DNA of 64,000 nt, from the NCBI GenBank assembly GCA_903813345.2, contig CAIIXF020000004.1, positions 15,261,196 through 15,325,195 of the forward strand, in the 5' to 3' direction. Position 1 is the first letter of the stretch, and each line of letters opens with the position of its first letter. Positions 46,705 through 61,191 of this stretch are shown here, piece by piece. The notes beneath the pieces were generated by a model. It did no database searches, had not been told where the DNA came from, and was given only the letters and a program-made list of their open reading frames with translations. The DNA is from Owenia fusiformis. Taxonomy: Eukaryota; Annelida; Polychaeta; Sabellida; Oweniidae. The translations under genes were made by a program, and so were the position numbers.

Positions 46705-49700
46705 ATGAGTCAGGGCAATGTCAGCTCTATTATGGGGGATCTGGGATGGGATGAAGGCTTTTCTATGCCTGTGGCCAATACTGAAAACAAATCTTTAGAA
46801 GAATCAGTAAGTACTAGTACTGTTACTATATGTACCTGTAGTAAGGTGTCATATGGTGCATAATCATGTATAAATTACAATCTTAAAGCAGTTGCCAATT
46901 TTAAATTATTTTTAAAGTCTACATTTGGGTGTTTGGAGGGTAACTTGATTTATTATTCTTAAAATTAATCCATAAAAGGCGCATCAACTGTATTTACATG
47001 AGCCAATTTTCATAGCTTGGGCTTGTTTTCGGTCCCTGTGCACCAGTGGCCTAGGGACTAGGGGCCCCTCCCTTAGAGCCCAAAATCTTACTCTACCCAC
47101 ATAAACTGGGCAATTTTGGTGGCAAAGTGGCCTTACTGGGCATTATTTTGGGCCAATTTCTTAGAATTTGGGCCTTCTGGTCCCTCTCCTAATGATTTTC
47201 AGGTCTGCCCCTGTGTACTGACCTGAATTGTCATTCATTAACCTATTCAATCTCCTATTCCAGGTACAAAGAAAACAGAAATCTATAGTACAGAATAAGA
47301 ATGATCTTCGGGAGAATGAAGACCGCGTCAATGCCATGTCAGAGCATCTCAAAAATGTACGGCAAGAGTTGCAACACACACAGGGTCTCGTCAATGCTAG
47401 AAAGAATGAAGCAGAGACTGAAGATCATATGAGAAAGATAGCTGAGCGTGAGGAGGGACGTCTCACACAGGAAGTGAAGCGACTCGAGAGGGACTTGGAG
47501 GACCTGAAAGAAAAGCGTAATATCTTTGAAGTGAGTACAAATACAGTGTATATTTCTTGTTAAACCGAATTGGGTTATATTCAACTTATTGATCCAATCT
47601 AATTAAATTTTACACAGAAAAGGTTTTAAATGGGAAGACCAATATGTCTTATCCAAGTCATATTGAATAGAATTCACAAATCTGAAAATGCCAAATTAAG
47701 GGCACATACATTTGATGACCTGTTTATTTCCCTTGTAGAACAACATATTCAAGCAGACAGAGAGACTGGAGGAGATGAAGTCTCAGATGAATTGGGACCA
47801 GCAGGCCCTGGAGGCATGGCTAGAAGAATCAGCAAGGAAGGATGAGGATGCTATGACTCTACAGAAATACTCACGTCATGATGAGGCTAAAGTCAAGGTA
47901 CAGTACAGAAAAACCTTCAAAATACAGCAGAAACTGTAAAGTGGAACACCTCTAGAAGTGGAATACCTCTGTTCATTAAACCTTTTTCAGAGTTCCAAGA
48001 CCAACTTACTTAATGTATGAACCTCTAAAGGTGGAACTCCTCCCAAGTGGAACACATTTTAGAGGTAGCAAATGTGTTCCACTTAGACAGATTCAACCTT
48101 TAAATTTTTTTTATTTTTGTTATCGTACCTTCATGAATACAATTTTTCCCTTTGTATATTTTTTCCGAAAGTTGTTCCCTATTCGTGAAGGTACGACTAG
48201 TCCAAAATGAAACAATCATCATAATTGCAGCATTCCCTGTGGACCCATTTCCTGATCTGTACACTTTGTATTTTTATGTTTGTTTTGAATTATTTCAAGA
48301 GGTCTTACATAAGTGATATATTATCATTTACAATTACAATGTTCTGTGGGAGTGTCCATGATAATTTGATCACCCGTCTCTAATTTTCTCATTTTTGTTT
48401 TAGAATTATTAACATTTTTTGTCATCCACATATGATGTCTCCATTACAGGAACTCTCCCTCAGAATAGAAAGACTCACAGATGAATCTGGTGAGAAGCGA
48501 CGTCAACTGGACCATGAGATGACATCAACACTGACATGTCAGATAGAGCTTGATAAAACAGCTGAGGAGTTCCGCAAAGCACATGCTGAGAGACAGGAGC
48601 TGATAAAACAGTGGGAGTACACGATAGAGCAGATGCAGAAACGTGACAAAGAAATGGACCTTCTTGCTTCAGTAAGTCACACATTGCATTGTACCTCATT
48701 TTTCAGAGCAAAAATCATATCTCGTTACAGTGTTTTGCCTGGGGATCTACTGACCTGTAGCCAGCTTTTGCCAAGGGGGGCTCATTTCAATATCGAGTCG
48801 AGCTCATAAGTTACAGTTTCAGTGTTATGGCTGGGGATCTAAGAGAAGCTAGATGGCCAAAAAAGTGTTGGTGCAATAATAGAAATGTTGCTGGTCAAGT
48901 ATTTTCCATTAGACAATATTAAGTTGTGAACCATGCTACATCACTCTGAATGTCTCTGATACATCATAACATTTGTTTGGATTACTTTACATGTGTTCTC
49001 TAATTTGAGTAACAGGGTCACTATCATCTTTAAAAGTAACCTGACAATGACCAGTTATTCTAAAGTTTTCCCTGTAGCTTACAGTACAGGTACTTCTGAT
49101 TCAAAATTGTATTTTACTATATTATTATTACATTGTCTAAATTTTCCCTTGCAGCAACTTGCCAGAGTGAAGGCAGAAGTCAGGCAGCGTGAAGACATGA
49201 TCAAAGAGAAACAACAATTTCTCGATAATGAAGTTGAAAATAATCGAGAGCAAGAAAAGAAAATCTCGCTCTCAGAACGAGCTGCTGCTAAACTGCGTAT
49301 AGATTACCAGGAGGCTGAAACTACCCGCGATCAGTTCCAGAATGAACTTGAGGCTCTCAAAAGAACTGTTGATCGAACAAATGTAGATCTAGAGTCAACA
49401 CGCTCACATGTAGCTCAGCTGAAGCGTGATGTCATAGATAAAACCGAAAAGTAAGTTTGAGACATGATAAAATTTTCTTTGTGAAGTGTAATTTTCACCA
49501 ATATGGTAGTCGACAGAGACTTAAGTACAATATTGCCAAAGGAAAATAATTGAACATGTGTACTTTATACAATGCATGTAAAGTGCAAACAGGTTGAAAT
49601 AGGTACAATTGAATGATACAATATTGTACAAAAGCACAATATTGCCATAGAAAGAAAAATAAATACAATATTGGACTGTACCGTACCATACCATACCGTA

Positions 49701-52700
49701 CCGTACCATACCATACCATACAATTCCGTACCATACCATACCATACCATATCATACCAAACCATGCCATACCATACCATACAATTCCGTACCATACCATA
49801 GCATACCATACCATACCGTACCGTACCTTGCCATATTGTATTTTACTGTACCTTGCCATACTGCACTGTACTACATTCATTCATTCCTTCAGGTTAAGGC
49901 AGGCACAATTGAACAGAGAAAGACTCCAAGAGAAGCTAAAGATGTGTATAGATGCAGAGATGACTGCTGAAGAAAGAGCTGCTCAGATGGATGAACTCAT
50001 GCAAGAAGAAGAAAAGAACCAGAAGGAAATTGATACAGAACTAAAAAGACTCAGAGAACTACAGTTCAAGAAGACTCAAGAACAATATGAAATCAATACC
50101 AAGGAACGCAACACAGAGGCTGAAATTCAGGTACACTATGCATTTCTACTATGCATTTCTTCTGTGGTTTTCTACTATAAATTTCTAAAATGGATCAATT
50201 TGCTCCACAGGAGGTCACAGTCAGCATTCTGAAATTTAGTGATCATTGCAGGTTTTTACCGTTGAAGCCTATGGCAGTCTGTCCAAACCAAAGCAAATAG
50301 AAACAAGTGCTGACATCTATTTTTTCAGCTTTATAGCAACTCCCTTATTAGTACATGTGTCTTTGTGGTTAAATGCATGCATGGAAATGGAAACGATTTA
50401 ACTGTGACTACTCTAGACCTACAGATTATTCTCAGATTATTGTGTAGAAATGTTGATGACCATTGTGGAAAGTAAAGTTAATTTCAATTTCATCATCTTT
50501 TATAAGCCCAACCCACCTCATATTCATGTACCAAAATTGTAAAAAAATTGTAAAAATGTTGATGTGCCTTTTACTTAATTAAAAAAATATTACTGTTCAT
50601 GTAATTAATAATATTGTTGTACTTAAAAGGGTAGCAGGGCAGCAACTAGGAACCTGAATAGTAAGATTAACAAAGTGGACCATGATTCCTTGAAGCAACA
50701 GGAAATCATATACAACCAGGACTTTGCCATACAGCAATTAGAGAGGAGGATCAATCGCATGCAGGTATGTATAGTACACTATACTACACTACATTACTCA
50801 ACACACTACATACAGTACATTACACTTCACCACGCACTATACTACACTACATTACGCTATACTGGTAACACCACACACTACACTTAATTACTCGACATAC
50901 TACATATTAAACATTACTCTACCCCACACTACATTATACAACACCACATACACACTACATTACACTATACCATATTACACTACTTACATGTAGCATAGGA
51001 TTCAATCCTATGTTTCAATAATTCTACATACAGTACACTGCATTTTCCGTATACTTGCACCCTGCATTTTTTCTAAACTTAGTGTAACATTTTCATTTAT
51101 CTGCACTGGCATAATAAAAGGTTCTGTTTTTTGTGTAAACATCAATAATGACTCCTTGAGTCAAAGCGGTATCATCATCCTAGAGTCGTTTGGAAGGGAC
51201 AATGACTTTGGAGTGATGGGTGGGCTTGGCGGTTGGTGCTCTTGCGTCGTCAGACAGAGTGTTTCGACCCATTGTAATATTATTTTCCTCACATTTCAGG
51301 GTGACCATACAAATGAAGAAAAGCTACAACTAGAAGCCAAAATCAAAGATCTCACATCAGAGTTAGACTCTAAAACAAACACTAATTCATTGCTAAGCAA
51401 CCAACTTAAGCGTCTCCAAGACGACATTCGCAAAGTAAAGAGAACATTAGAAAAGACAGGAGGTGAGAAAGAAGATCTAACCATTAAAATTGAGGAGTTG
51501 GATCTTCATAACGACACATCTAAGAAAGAATTGAAGAGACTCGTAAGATCAAAACAGGTGAGATGATTAATATAAAGTTAAGATAGAGAAATAGGTGAGG
51601 CAAATTAAGCAATTTGAAAAATTGGAGAGGCTGAATTCAGTCAAATCACAAAAAAGACTTCACTGGGGTTAATTTCATATGATAGTTATACTTGAAAAAA
51701 TAGCTCAATGAATATATTTCTGGCAATATGATGAAAAAACATCTTAGATAGAAAAATAGGTGAAGACTACATGTACAATCGGAATATTTTCACAGTCTCA
51801 ATTGAAATTGCCGAATAAGCATTTTTGTATATATGTTGATTGATTGTACAAATGCCGGCTCCATACTTGGTTACGTTTCCCCATGTTGATTTTTGCTGCT
51901 GCTGGCGTCTGATGATGTCTAGTTGATGTAATTATTGATTTGATGTGTAGAGATATATTGCTAAGAACTAAATTTCAAGTTTCATCAACCCCATTTTATA
52001 TCATTGATAATCTAGAAATTAGATCAGTAAAAGATTTAGAGATTTGGCTCAACATGACCGTGTACTTACTATCTGTTATCTCCATAAAACAATTGTGTCA
52101 GTCCCTAGATTATCACAACTGGTTTGATGCAATTAGGTTTTTGAAAGGAAGAATTAGTGTCATGACAATAAGTAACAAACAGATTAGTATTAGTTTTAAA
52201 ATAAATCAGGGTAATTAACAGTGGGTGCAATGCTACATCATGTAAACAATTGGCTTATCTTAATCTCAATCATATTAATCCAAGCTTTTTATATTCAGAT
52301 ATTGGCTTACGACTTTCACACCTCTGAAAAATAATGGAATATACAGTGTCACCAATATTCCATATTCCTTGTTGACAGGTGAATTTTCATAATTTGCCCC
52401 AAAATAGTGTTCCTTGTTCCCTGTTTACAGGTTTTCCCTACAGAGAGGGTCTGTTAACATGTAAGTCAATGGAAAAATATTTGGTTCTTTTGAAAAGCAT
52501 TCCTTGTTCATAGGTTTTCCCTAGAGAGAGGTATTCCATAGGATAGGTTTTACTGTATTCTATTCAAACTAGTCTTTATATATTTATTCCATGTGCTTAG
52601 ATCATTTTTAATCAAAATTGAGAGTAAAAAGACCTCTTATAAACCACACCATTGCATTTTTATAATTTATATTTTAGGACTTGATGGTGGATGAAAATGT

Positions 52701-55700
52701 ACTTAAGCTGGAGATTAAGAGATTACGTGATGCACTGTTCAGTAAGGCGGATGAGGTGTATACTCTGGAGAAGAGGAGACTGCAACTGGACACAGTGAGT
52801 AACATATAACCCCACCTCATCACTTTTTTAAAACACACTAGAAAATTAAGGTGCCCTCCTGTTTGTTTACATGTACTTTTCCTATTAATATAAATGAATC
52901 CAATGAAATAAAAATCAAATAAATAAAAATCTTTGTCTACTCCTGTCATCTTTTAAAAAGCTCCCTCACTCTCCGCATTGTGTGATATTGCTGTTCAAAA
53001 TCGATGACAGAGTAGAATGTTCTCTTAATTTGAATATATGAAACTAGTTATCATTGTACATTTAGGCAATGAAAGAGCGCAGGAATGAGATCAACATTCA
53101 CAAAGACATGCTCAGTGCCCAAGTGAAGGCAGCTGATGATGAGAGACAACAAATCAGTGCTGAGTTACATGAAAGAATTGCCAAAATAGATAAACTACGC
53201 AAGAGGTAAGTCTGTTGGACTGAATATCTATTTCAGTGGGCAAAGTTGGGTAGGGGTGTCCCTCATCAGTCTATCCAAGCAATCTGATATCTCATATACT
53301 GCAAAGCCTGTAAAGTGGAAGCCTCAATAAGGTTACCCATTAACAAACGCAGGCCCGTAACCAGGATTTGCCAAGGGGGGGGTTCAGTTTTCAAAAAATT
53401 CCAGGTGGGTTCAAATTTTACAATTTTGGCCCAAATATGGCTAAAATTACTTGAGAAGTGCTAAAGATGGTGAAAAACTGCATCATTTTGAAATAATTTT
53501 TGGCCATGGGGGGACCCACTCCCCAGGCTACAGCCCGAAGCGGAACTCTATTTTGTTGTAGAGATATGATCTGAGGTCCAATTAAAGATGAAATAGTTAA
53601 ATGTTAATAAAGTATCTGTTTTATTTTATTTAGGTATGAGATTCTCATGGTATCCATGGCTCCACCAGAAGGAGAGGAGGAGAAGTCCCAGGCTTATTAT
53701 GTTATCAAGGTAGGAAAATGTCCTGATTAATGAATAATCAGTAGACTGATACATCTATGTTTAGGATTATATTTATTGAAGTGCTATCAATGCATTGTAT
53801 ATTGAGGATGGAGAAATTCAGTTCCTTACTAAAAGTCAAATCAGAGGTTCACTGCACTGCTGGAGCAACTCAAGCTCTTTACAAACTTCAATTAAAAGTC
53901 AAGAATGTTTCTTCTTTTCTAGGCTGCCCAAGAGAAAGAGGAACTCCAACGTGAAGGAGACGACTATGATGCCAAGATACGTAAAGCTGAAAAGGAGATC
54001 AGAGCATTGGAGAACACACTCAGATTGATGAATTCAAGGAATGAAACTTATAGGAAAAGCTTTAACAAAGTTACAGACACTAGTAAGTTCTTACAAATTC
54101 TCAAAAACATGGGTCCATCCACCTGAAATTTCACTATTTTGTTTTTACAATCTAACCCTCTATTTAATTAAATTCACAAAAAGCACAAATGACAATATTT
54201 TTAAAACAAAACCTAGCCCAATAAAATTCACATGGTCAGTAATGAACTTAATATTAAACATTGTGTAAAATATTATGAGTATTGTGTATTTAGAAATTCC
54301 ATTAGTTCAACAAATTAGAAATTGAAAAATATGCAATTGCAATAGCCGGTATATTTGTATATTTCTGGAGCATTGTCACTTTCTACTAAGTCTTAACACC
54401 AGGAACTACTAAAATTTTGTGAATCAAGTTGTGAAAAACATGTTGTTTATATAGTTACATGTATTTCTCTAGGTGATGAGATGGAAGAAAAACAACAATT
54501 AGATGAACAACTACGTGCTGTCCTCGACAAATACAAGTACAAACGTCGCCAAATCCGTGAAATGCAAGAGGACCTACAAACCATGAGCCACACGCTAGAC
54601 AACCTTACACGTGATGAGGATGCGTATGTTGAAATGATGCAGGAGAAACAGAATAAGGTCTTACAAGTCAATAAAGAGCTGGATGATCAGAAAGCAAAGC
54701 TTGATAGAGTCACAAAACAGGTTTGTTAAAATAATAGCTACTTCAATGAAACTACCACAATTTCAACTTCCACAACTATTAAGGTAATATAAAAAGCGAG
54801 TTTCATAAACAAAATTTATTAAATTTGTAGACATGTATGTTTATTTTGTATGATTGATGTTTATGTATAATTGTAAGTTAATTTTAAAGGAAAATAAATG
54901 TTATTTAAAAAAAAAATCATCTGGTCATTTACCAGAAGCTTTCATAATTAAAGATTCATTTTTTGTAATGATGGATATCATGATGATTGATGATGTAGTA
55001 TGAGAACATTGGAATAAGAATTCCTAGCCTCCTCAAAACCTCTGCACTGGTAATGGCAAAGTGTACCTGTCAGTCAAGCAATATGTCCAAATCAAAAATC
55101 TCATTCCTGGTTCCATTAAATCTATTTAGATGAAAGTGACATATTTTGTTCAAACCATACTTTAATAGTTAATCATATTGTACAATACAAGACTTTTAGA
55201 GTTGAGTCACCTCAGGTTGTGAATTTTGTATGAAATATCAATTTTCTGCATTCTTTTTTAGAATTACAAATACGCCAGAGAGGTGCGCTCAGCTGCCAAA
55301 CTGAAGAACGATACCCCCGAGGAGAAAGATTTTGAACTGAGAGAAATGCGAGATTTCAACAAGAATGCAATCAAAATGTTTGGAGATGTCACTCAACAAA
55401 ACCCTGATTTAGCTCAAATAGTTCATCTATATTTCACACAGGTATGTCAGCTTGCATTACAGTTAACATAAGCAGTTTCCATAAGCGATCTTACTTGCTA
55501 ATGAATTACATGTAGCTATTTTGTCATTTCACTTTAATAGTTAATACCATGTCATTACATGGTTTCTGTAGATTTAACATTGATGAACATTGATAAGCTT
55601 TTAATTGTGCAGATATCAATATGGTGCAGATATCAATATGGCCCTCACCATACTATAAGGTATAGAATGATTTTAAGTGCAATACAGGATATATTCTGCT

Positions 55701-57074
55701 CGAGAAATTCCCTATTGGAATGAGACAAAGTCGAGTGCCAATACAGAATATCGAGACAGAATATAGTGTATTGCACTTCAAATCATTCAATAACATTTTT
55801 ATCATGTGATCTTAGGCCAATACATTTTACTTAGGAGATAATGCCTTAGAAATATTCTTATTTTCTGTATTGCTACTGAGAATGTCCCCTCCGTACCAAT
55901 ATTTTCTGTATTGCGACGGAGATGATCAGTGGGGACAATCTCAGTAGCAATACAGATTGGTACAGCACAAAAACTGACCAATCAGAAGGCTTCATTTTAC
56001 AGATCATACGATAAACGTTTATATGGTTCCCCAACTGCATTGATTTGATATGTGTATTGACTGTTATTTACCTATGAAGTTATTTATTCACTGATGACTA
56101 TTGTTTCTTTTGCATGAAACCAAACATCAGAAAATTCCGATATATCCCTTTATAGCTTCAAAACAGATAATCTTTGAACTTGGTATTTCCATCTCTTGAA
56201 ATTCCCTTGCTGTTAAGGTGAAAAGGAAAAATTATGTGAACAATAATTTATTTAAAAATGATTTATTTCCAGGCTAATCTACCTCCACCCCCTGCCCCTG
56301 GGAGTCAACCTGGCAGTCGATTTAGTTCCCGTCCATCCAGTGCACGTAGCAGTCTCTCCTCACGCAGTAGTGCCTCCACTGTGAAGAGCTCTCCCAGTGC
56401 GTCAAAACCAGCCGCAATAGATATAGGTGGAGCTTTTGAACAAGGTTTGTATTTGTTTATTTGAAAGATTTAAATTTCATCCATACACTGAATTACATTT
56501 CAATTGATGTAGTTATGTAGTATGTAATTATAAGTACATATACTATGGTACTTTTGATACATGTAAAAGTATTATCTTGAGATGTGGAAAACCATTATTT
56601 TTTAAATGGTATATCAATCAAGATCTAAATGAAAGTGTAAGTGTTAGTGTCATATAGATATCGGATTCCTAGTACCTATTTGTAAAATGTAAAAGAATTA
56701 TATGAACATGTGCGTATATCATGTATGATGTATGTGTAAGATCCAATAAAAAAAAGAAAAAAAGATAGCGGATTCCTAATGCCTCAGTCACATTTGACCT
56801 ACACCAACGCTATGGCGGCGTAGTTTCTCAAAATTGAGAGAAATATGCAGCATAAAATATAGGGATAAGCAGTACGATGTAGATTTCTGTATCGATTTTG
56901 TGAAGCTATGCCAGCCGTAAAACTGGGGCTTTATTATGACTGGGGCTTTATTGACTTACATTTATAGCGTTATATCTTCTTCCAGGTGGCGCTCCTTCAT
57001 CACGCAGTTCCACTTCAATGAGCAGTGTAAGGAGTGGCAGAAGTGGGCGGAGCCAAGCAAGCAGTAGACGATAA
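46705..57074 (+). CDS. CCDC39: Coiled-coil domain-containing protein 39
   Basis: Sixteen coding exons: 46705-46806, 47264-47530, 47739-47897, 48450-48671, 49155-49450, 49893-50130, 50630-50764, 51300-51557, 52678-52794, 53066-53205, 53634-53709, 53923-54082, 54473-54720, 55262-55441, 56273-56444, 56986-57074. All have GT/AG borders and consistent phase: 2859 nt, 952 residues, close to the vertebrate length of about 940. CCDC39 pairs with CCDC40 as the 96-nm ruler of axonemal doublets, and places inner dynein arms and the nexin-dynein regulatory complex. Residues about 35-860 are almost continuous heptad coiled coil. The marker [15 protein letters not shown] (about residue 650) is characteristic of the family. 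The last 85 residues are a Pro-rich, then Ser/Arg-rich tail. The initiator lies 12 bases after an acceptor, so the 5' UTR is spliced. Introns carry microsatellites and MITEs but no coding damage was seen. Confidence 0.95.
49678..49870. repeat. CCATA/CCGTA pentanucleotide microsatellite
   Basis: About 35 copies of CCATA with CCGTA variants, in a CCDC39 intron. It creates long Tyr/Gly/Met-rich and Pro/Tyr-rich false frames on both strands. Confidence 0.92.
50765..50980. repeat. Degenerate ACTACATTAC simple repeat
   Basis: Irregular ACTACATTACACT words directly after a CCDC39 exon donor. Confidence 0.75.
53351..53537. mobile_element. Complete GGCCCGTAACC-family MITE
   Basis: Both ends are present: GCCCGTAACCAGG at left and CCAGGCTACAGCCCG at right. 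The interior runs TTTGGCCCAAATATGG, GAGAAGTGCT, GATGGTGAAAAACTGC and TTTTTGGCCATGGGGGG. In a CCDC39 intron. Confidence 0.7.
55650..55960. mobile_element. Fold-back sequence in CCDC39 intron 14
   Basis: Two nested inverted pairs: 55651-55692 with 55745-55795 (GAATGATTTTAAGTGCAATA and inverse), and 55865-55889 with 55932-55958 (TGTATTGCTACTGAGA and inverse). No coding content. Confidence 0.6.
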
Positions 57075-57296
57075 CCTCATGCCAAATATGGTCAATGATA
57101 CCAAATATGAACTGTCCAAAAATGACATTCCATAACAAGATGAATGTTTTCAGTACAACATTCATTATGTTGTATTAACATGTTGTATAAAATGTATAAA
57201 GTGTAAATATTGTTAAAGCATATTTTAAATATACAGTAAATATTAACATGTCTGATTTGGCATGTAGAAACATAATGTATTTGCACATGAAAATGT

Positions 57297-57302
57297 AATA
57301 AA
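57297..57302 (+). terminator. Poly(A) signal of CCDC39
   Basis: AATAAA about 220 bases after the CCDC39 stop codon. Confidence 0.65.
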
Positions 57303-58046
57303 TGAAAGTGAAATGTATACAATTTGTGGTTTTATTATCTCATCAAACGAATTTCGAGTGATATAGAGAACGGCTCCGTCCATCCGTCTGCCCGTCCGAT
57401 CCTCCGTTCTTACATCAGTTTGTCCGTTCGTTCATCCGGGCAATAACTCAAATACGGTTTGACCAATATCGTTTATAATTTATATGTACAGTGTATGTAT
57501 GCCCCATGGGAGTACACGTTCTGCTCGAAAGCCGATTTTCAAAATGGTCGCTGGTTTTAAAATGGCCGCCATTTTAGTGTTAATTTTATACTATGGCTTA
57601 AGATTTGCAGATAGTTTATTGGAATTGTATTTTTAAGAACCTAAATCGTAGTGGTATCATCGCTCACCAAGATAGCACTTATAATCATCCCAAAAGCAAA
57701 CTAGGTTTTTGGTAATTTACGAGACAATTCACTTAGCAGTAGAACCTTTTTAGAGCTTTAATCAATCTGGTGGTTCAAATCTGACTTTCAAATTGAAGAT
57801 CATGATAACTGGTAATTATTTTTGTAAAACGAAACTATATTCTTGAAAGTCAAGATGATAAGGTCAAGTTGTCTCGACTTTATTGTGATAGATTAGATTA
57901 TTCAAGTATATTATCAGAAGTATACAAGAAGGCATTTTAGTTGACTGCAAATTCAAAAGGTAGACAGACTACTGTAAAAAATCATTTTCTGTTTACATTT
58001 AAGCAAGGTTGGGATTTTCTCAACAAATATTGCATATTCCTTAAAA
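57303..58046. other. Intergenic spacer
   Basis: Holds CCGTCC-rich simple words (57375-57440) and a GGTTCAAATCTGACTTTC segment related to the 11.7-kb and 13.7-kb dispersed repeat. It then holds the 5' region of the next gene. No exon seen. Confidence 0.45.
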
Positions 58047-60391
58047 ATGTCTCACAAATCCAATGGAGAATTAGAAGATAGTTACAAGTATTCAAACGAT
58101 CTTCAATACTGGAACAGTGATGACCAGAGTAGTTTTGATGATGAAAATGTTAACACTGAATATGATGAAGAATCAGAATTAGATAATGTCTATGAAACAA
58201 TACCAATGACCGATGATACCATTGTTATCAGTGATTACAATAACAATGATGTAGTTATCAGTGATAACAATAACAATGATGTAGCTGAACGAGAAACACT
58301 TAACGTTACAACTTACAATGTAATAAATGAAGAAGTTAAGTTCAGGATTGATTCCACAAGACCACCAACGAGCAAAGGAAAACTGTTTTGGTGTAAAATA
58401 GTTCTTGCAGTTTTACTATTATGTGCCTCACTTGGAGGTGTTGCATTTGCATACTTTGTCGGAGTAATCCATGGGCATGAAGTGGAAGGTAAGTTGTATT
58501 CCATTACAAATGACATTCAATGATAATAATAGAACTACTTTTTCATTTTCAAATTTTTTCATTGGTGTTTACAATCGTTGTTACTAAAAACTCTTTCAAA
58601 ATTTATTCCGCAGCCTTGCAAGTCAATATTACTACGAACCTAACAGAAATGTACACTAAGAAAAGGGTGGAGGAGAATTCTGTCAAACCAACACCATATC
58701 AGAGCAATAAAACATGGACTTCAAAGACAGGTAGACTGATTTTTTAATATGCACCTCATTGTGATTATGCATCCTGATAGCTTCATTGTATTTTACCAAA
58801 CATGTCTGGATTTTTATGTTTTGACATTTTGTGAAAGATTTTCTGTCCAGTAGATTTTTCGCATCACAATTGTATATCTAATAAATATAATTTATGATCA
58901 TAAGAGCCCATAAATGTATGGAAGGAATGGTTTCGTTAATGATTCTTTAGAGAAAATAGCTGTGATTTCATCCGAATGTCAAGAAAATATAATATTATTA
59001 TATGCATATATTTATTTTGTAATTAACTATAAAATGTTGCAAGTTCTTATATTTCTAATGTTATGTTACTAGACGCTTACACCATGATATCGTTATCACT
59101 AACAAAAAAAAACACTCAAAGGATGTTCTCATATGAATATATTTTTGTTTTCTAAGCTGGCTGCTACACTGGAGACTTCTTATTAGTAAGACAACCTGAT
59201 CCGTCCTATAAGAGTGGCAAGAAAGCACCAAATTGTAACATGCTACTGGGATTTCGTTCATCCGATGTGGCGCTATCTCCAAAACATTGCTTTAAACATT
59301 CATGTACAGTGCCTGGAGCAAATGTTATTTACTTTGAACCTGAAAAAGAATGTTCTCTGTATAAATGTGAGTCAAATGGTAATGCATCAGACTGGGATTT
59401 TAAATGGGGAAGGCATCCATATCTTGAGGATCCAGGACAGACTTATGCACGTCCACATCCTACTTACCCGAAATGCCATAATTCATATTTCGTCAAAAGG
59501 ACTTGGGTAGAGAAAACACATGTTAAATCAAATTGTTTTGCCATAGCCAAAAGGACAGTTGCAAACCAAGGGGCATGTTCAAAATGGGCTTGCTACGATA
59601 AAGCAAATGTATTTAACTTATTTTCTAGTAGGATTGATTTCAACTGTGAAACAATGCATTGCAAATGGAATTTCAGCGCGACAGATTATAACTTTAACAT
59701 GACAAAATACAAAAAACTGGGATCGGTTAATGTTTATGCTCTCGCTCACACTTCCAAGCAGCTTTCACATCTTTTCCTCAATCAGTCAGTGGAATTATCC
59801 TTATTATTTAAAAATGAACCATGGGCATGTATAAGTGATCACAGTGACTTCAAGATGGAAAACACAAACCATCAAATTCCAACAACTTTATTTGAGTTAG
59901 GATACAATTCATTTCAATATTCTACTCGAAGAATGGATTACGCTGCATTCAAGTGCAAGAGTAATAGTGAAGGAACAGACTGGAAATATTACAATAATGG
60001 TAGGGAGGAGTGTTCTGAAAAAGCAGATACAAAATGGTGGAATGTTCCTTACCCTGGCACCCCAAACTGCTACTCTGATGTTTTCACTCAGAGAAGTGTA
60101 GGGGCCCTATGTCAGAAGTCACTATGCGCTCATTATGAAACAATTCATGCTGCAAGAGATTTGAGACAGTGCATGCTATATGCATGTGAAAAGAATTACA
60201 ATGTTATAAACTACTTTACTAATTCCACAGATACCGTATGCAATCTTAGGAACTGCCCAAAATCTCTAGATGGGGAATATGAATTACAAATCTTTCGAGC
60301 ATCAGACTATTTTGGATATACTGTATATGTACTGCAACCTGATCCTACTTTGTACCTTAGTAATGCAACGAACCACCTGGATAAAACATAA
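58047..60391 (+). CDS. Type II membrane protein, Cys-rich ectodomain
   Basis: Three exons, 58047-58488, 58614-58730 and 59157-60391, both introns in phase 1: 1794 nt, 597 residues. Residues 1-110 are acidic and Asn-rich, with a small repeat (VVISDNNNNDVA), and carry no signal peptide. Residues about 113-141 (KIVLAVLLLCASLGGVAFAY) form one membrane helix, so the C-terminal 450 residues are probably outside the cell. The ectodomain has about 30 cysteines and several N-glycosylation sequons. It looks internally duplicated: CESNGNASDWDF and CKSNSEGTDWKYY each precede a PYPGTPNCYS- or HPTYPKCHN-like segment, followed by similar Cys spacing. Exon 3 is a single long coding exon. I do not recognise the family; receptor, adhesion or matrix roles are all open. 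It lies 1 kb after CCDC39 on the same strand, but as a separate gene. Confidence 0.8.
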
Positions 60392-60549
60392 TGAAGTTTA
60401 CATATATCTGACAATGGCAATCTAGAGTCGGGATCTTGTAAAAACTTGAGCAAAGTAATATCATATTTGAACACATCTTTAGACTATGACTGATCATTGG
60501 AGACCTTCTCTTGACCCTCGGCTCTGTACAGTGACACCTCGTAAAACGT

Positions 60550-61010
60550 ACCAATGACCTTAAAAAGTAGCTACGTAAGAATGAATGTTCAATTCGGAAA
60601 GGACAAACTTACGAACGAACGAATGTTATGATTTAACAACGTAATAGCTTAACTGACGTAGGAACGAACGGACAAAATGACGAACGTAGGAAAACGTACC
60701 AAAGTTCCAACACACGGACTAAAGGAATAAACGAACAGATGTATTGAGGTACTGACGTACGAACGTCCAAACGATCTAAAAACGTATCTATGTACGAACG
60801 AAGATATGAACGAATGAACAAACGTACTGAGGAACGCATGAACTTTATGTTGAACAAACGTACGGACGTACTATCGTACATGCATACGTACAATCACGCG
60901 TACAGACTAATATAAGAAAGTACCTGTACAAACGAAAGGACAAAAATGAACGTATCAAAGTCCGAACAGCCGTACGAACGAACTTAAAATGTTCAAACAT
61001 ACGGTAAACG
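60550..61010. repeat. ACGAACG/GTACGAACG simple repeat
   Basis: Irregular copies of GTACGAACG and ACGAACGAACG over 450 bases. An AATAAA at 60726-60731 could serve the preceding gene but is not well supported. Confidence 0.7.
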
Positions 61011-61191
61011 AATGTGCATGGGATTGTGCGTTTGTACGATTGTATTCTTTATCCTTTCAATGCCGCAGACTATCACAAGGACAAACTGTATATTTTCGGG
61101 CCATTGGGATTCGGACGATTTGGATTCGGACCGGCCACTGAATGATGTGTCATCGCATCTACAGTGTAAACAATGCTGAGGCTCTGTATGC

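Noticed and set aside
49495-49970. Overlapping Tyr/Gly/Met and Pro/Tyr frames
   Set aside because: Products of the CCATA microsatellite inside a CCDC39 intron.
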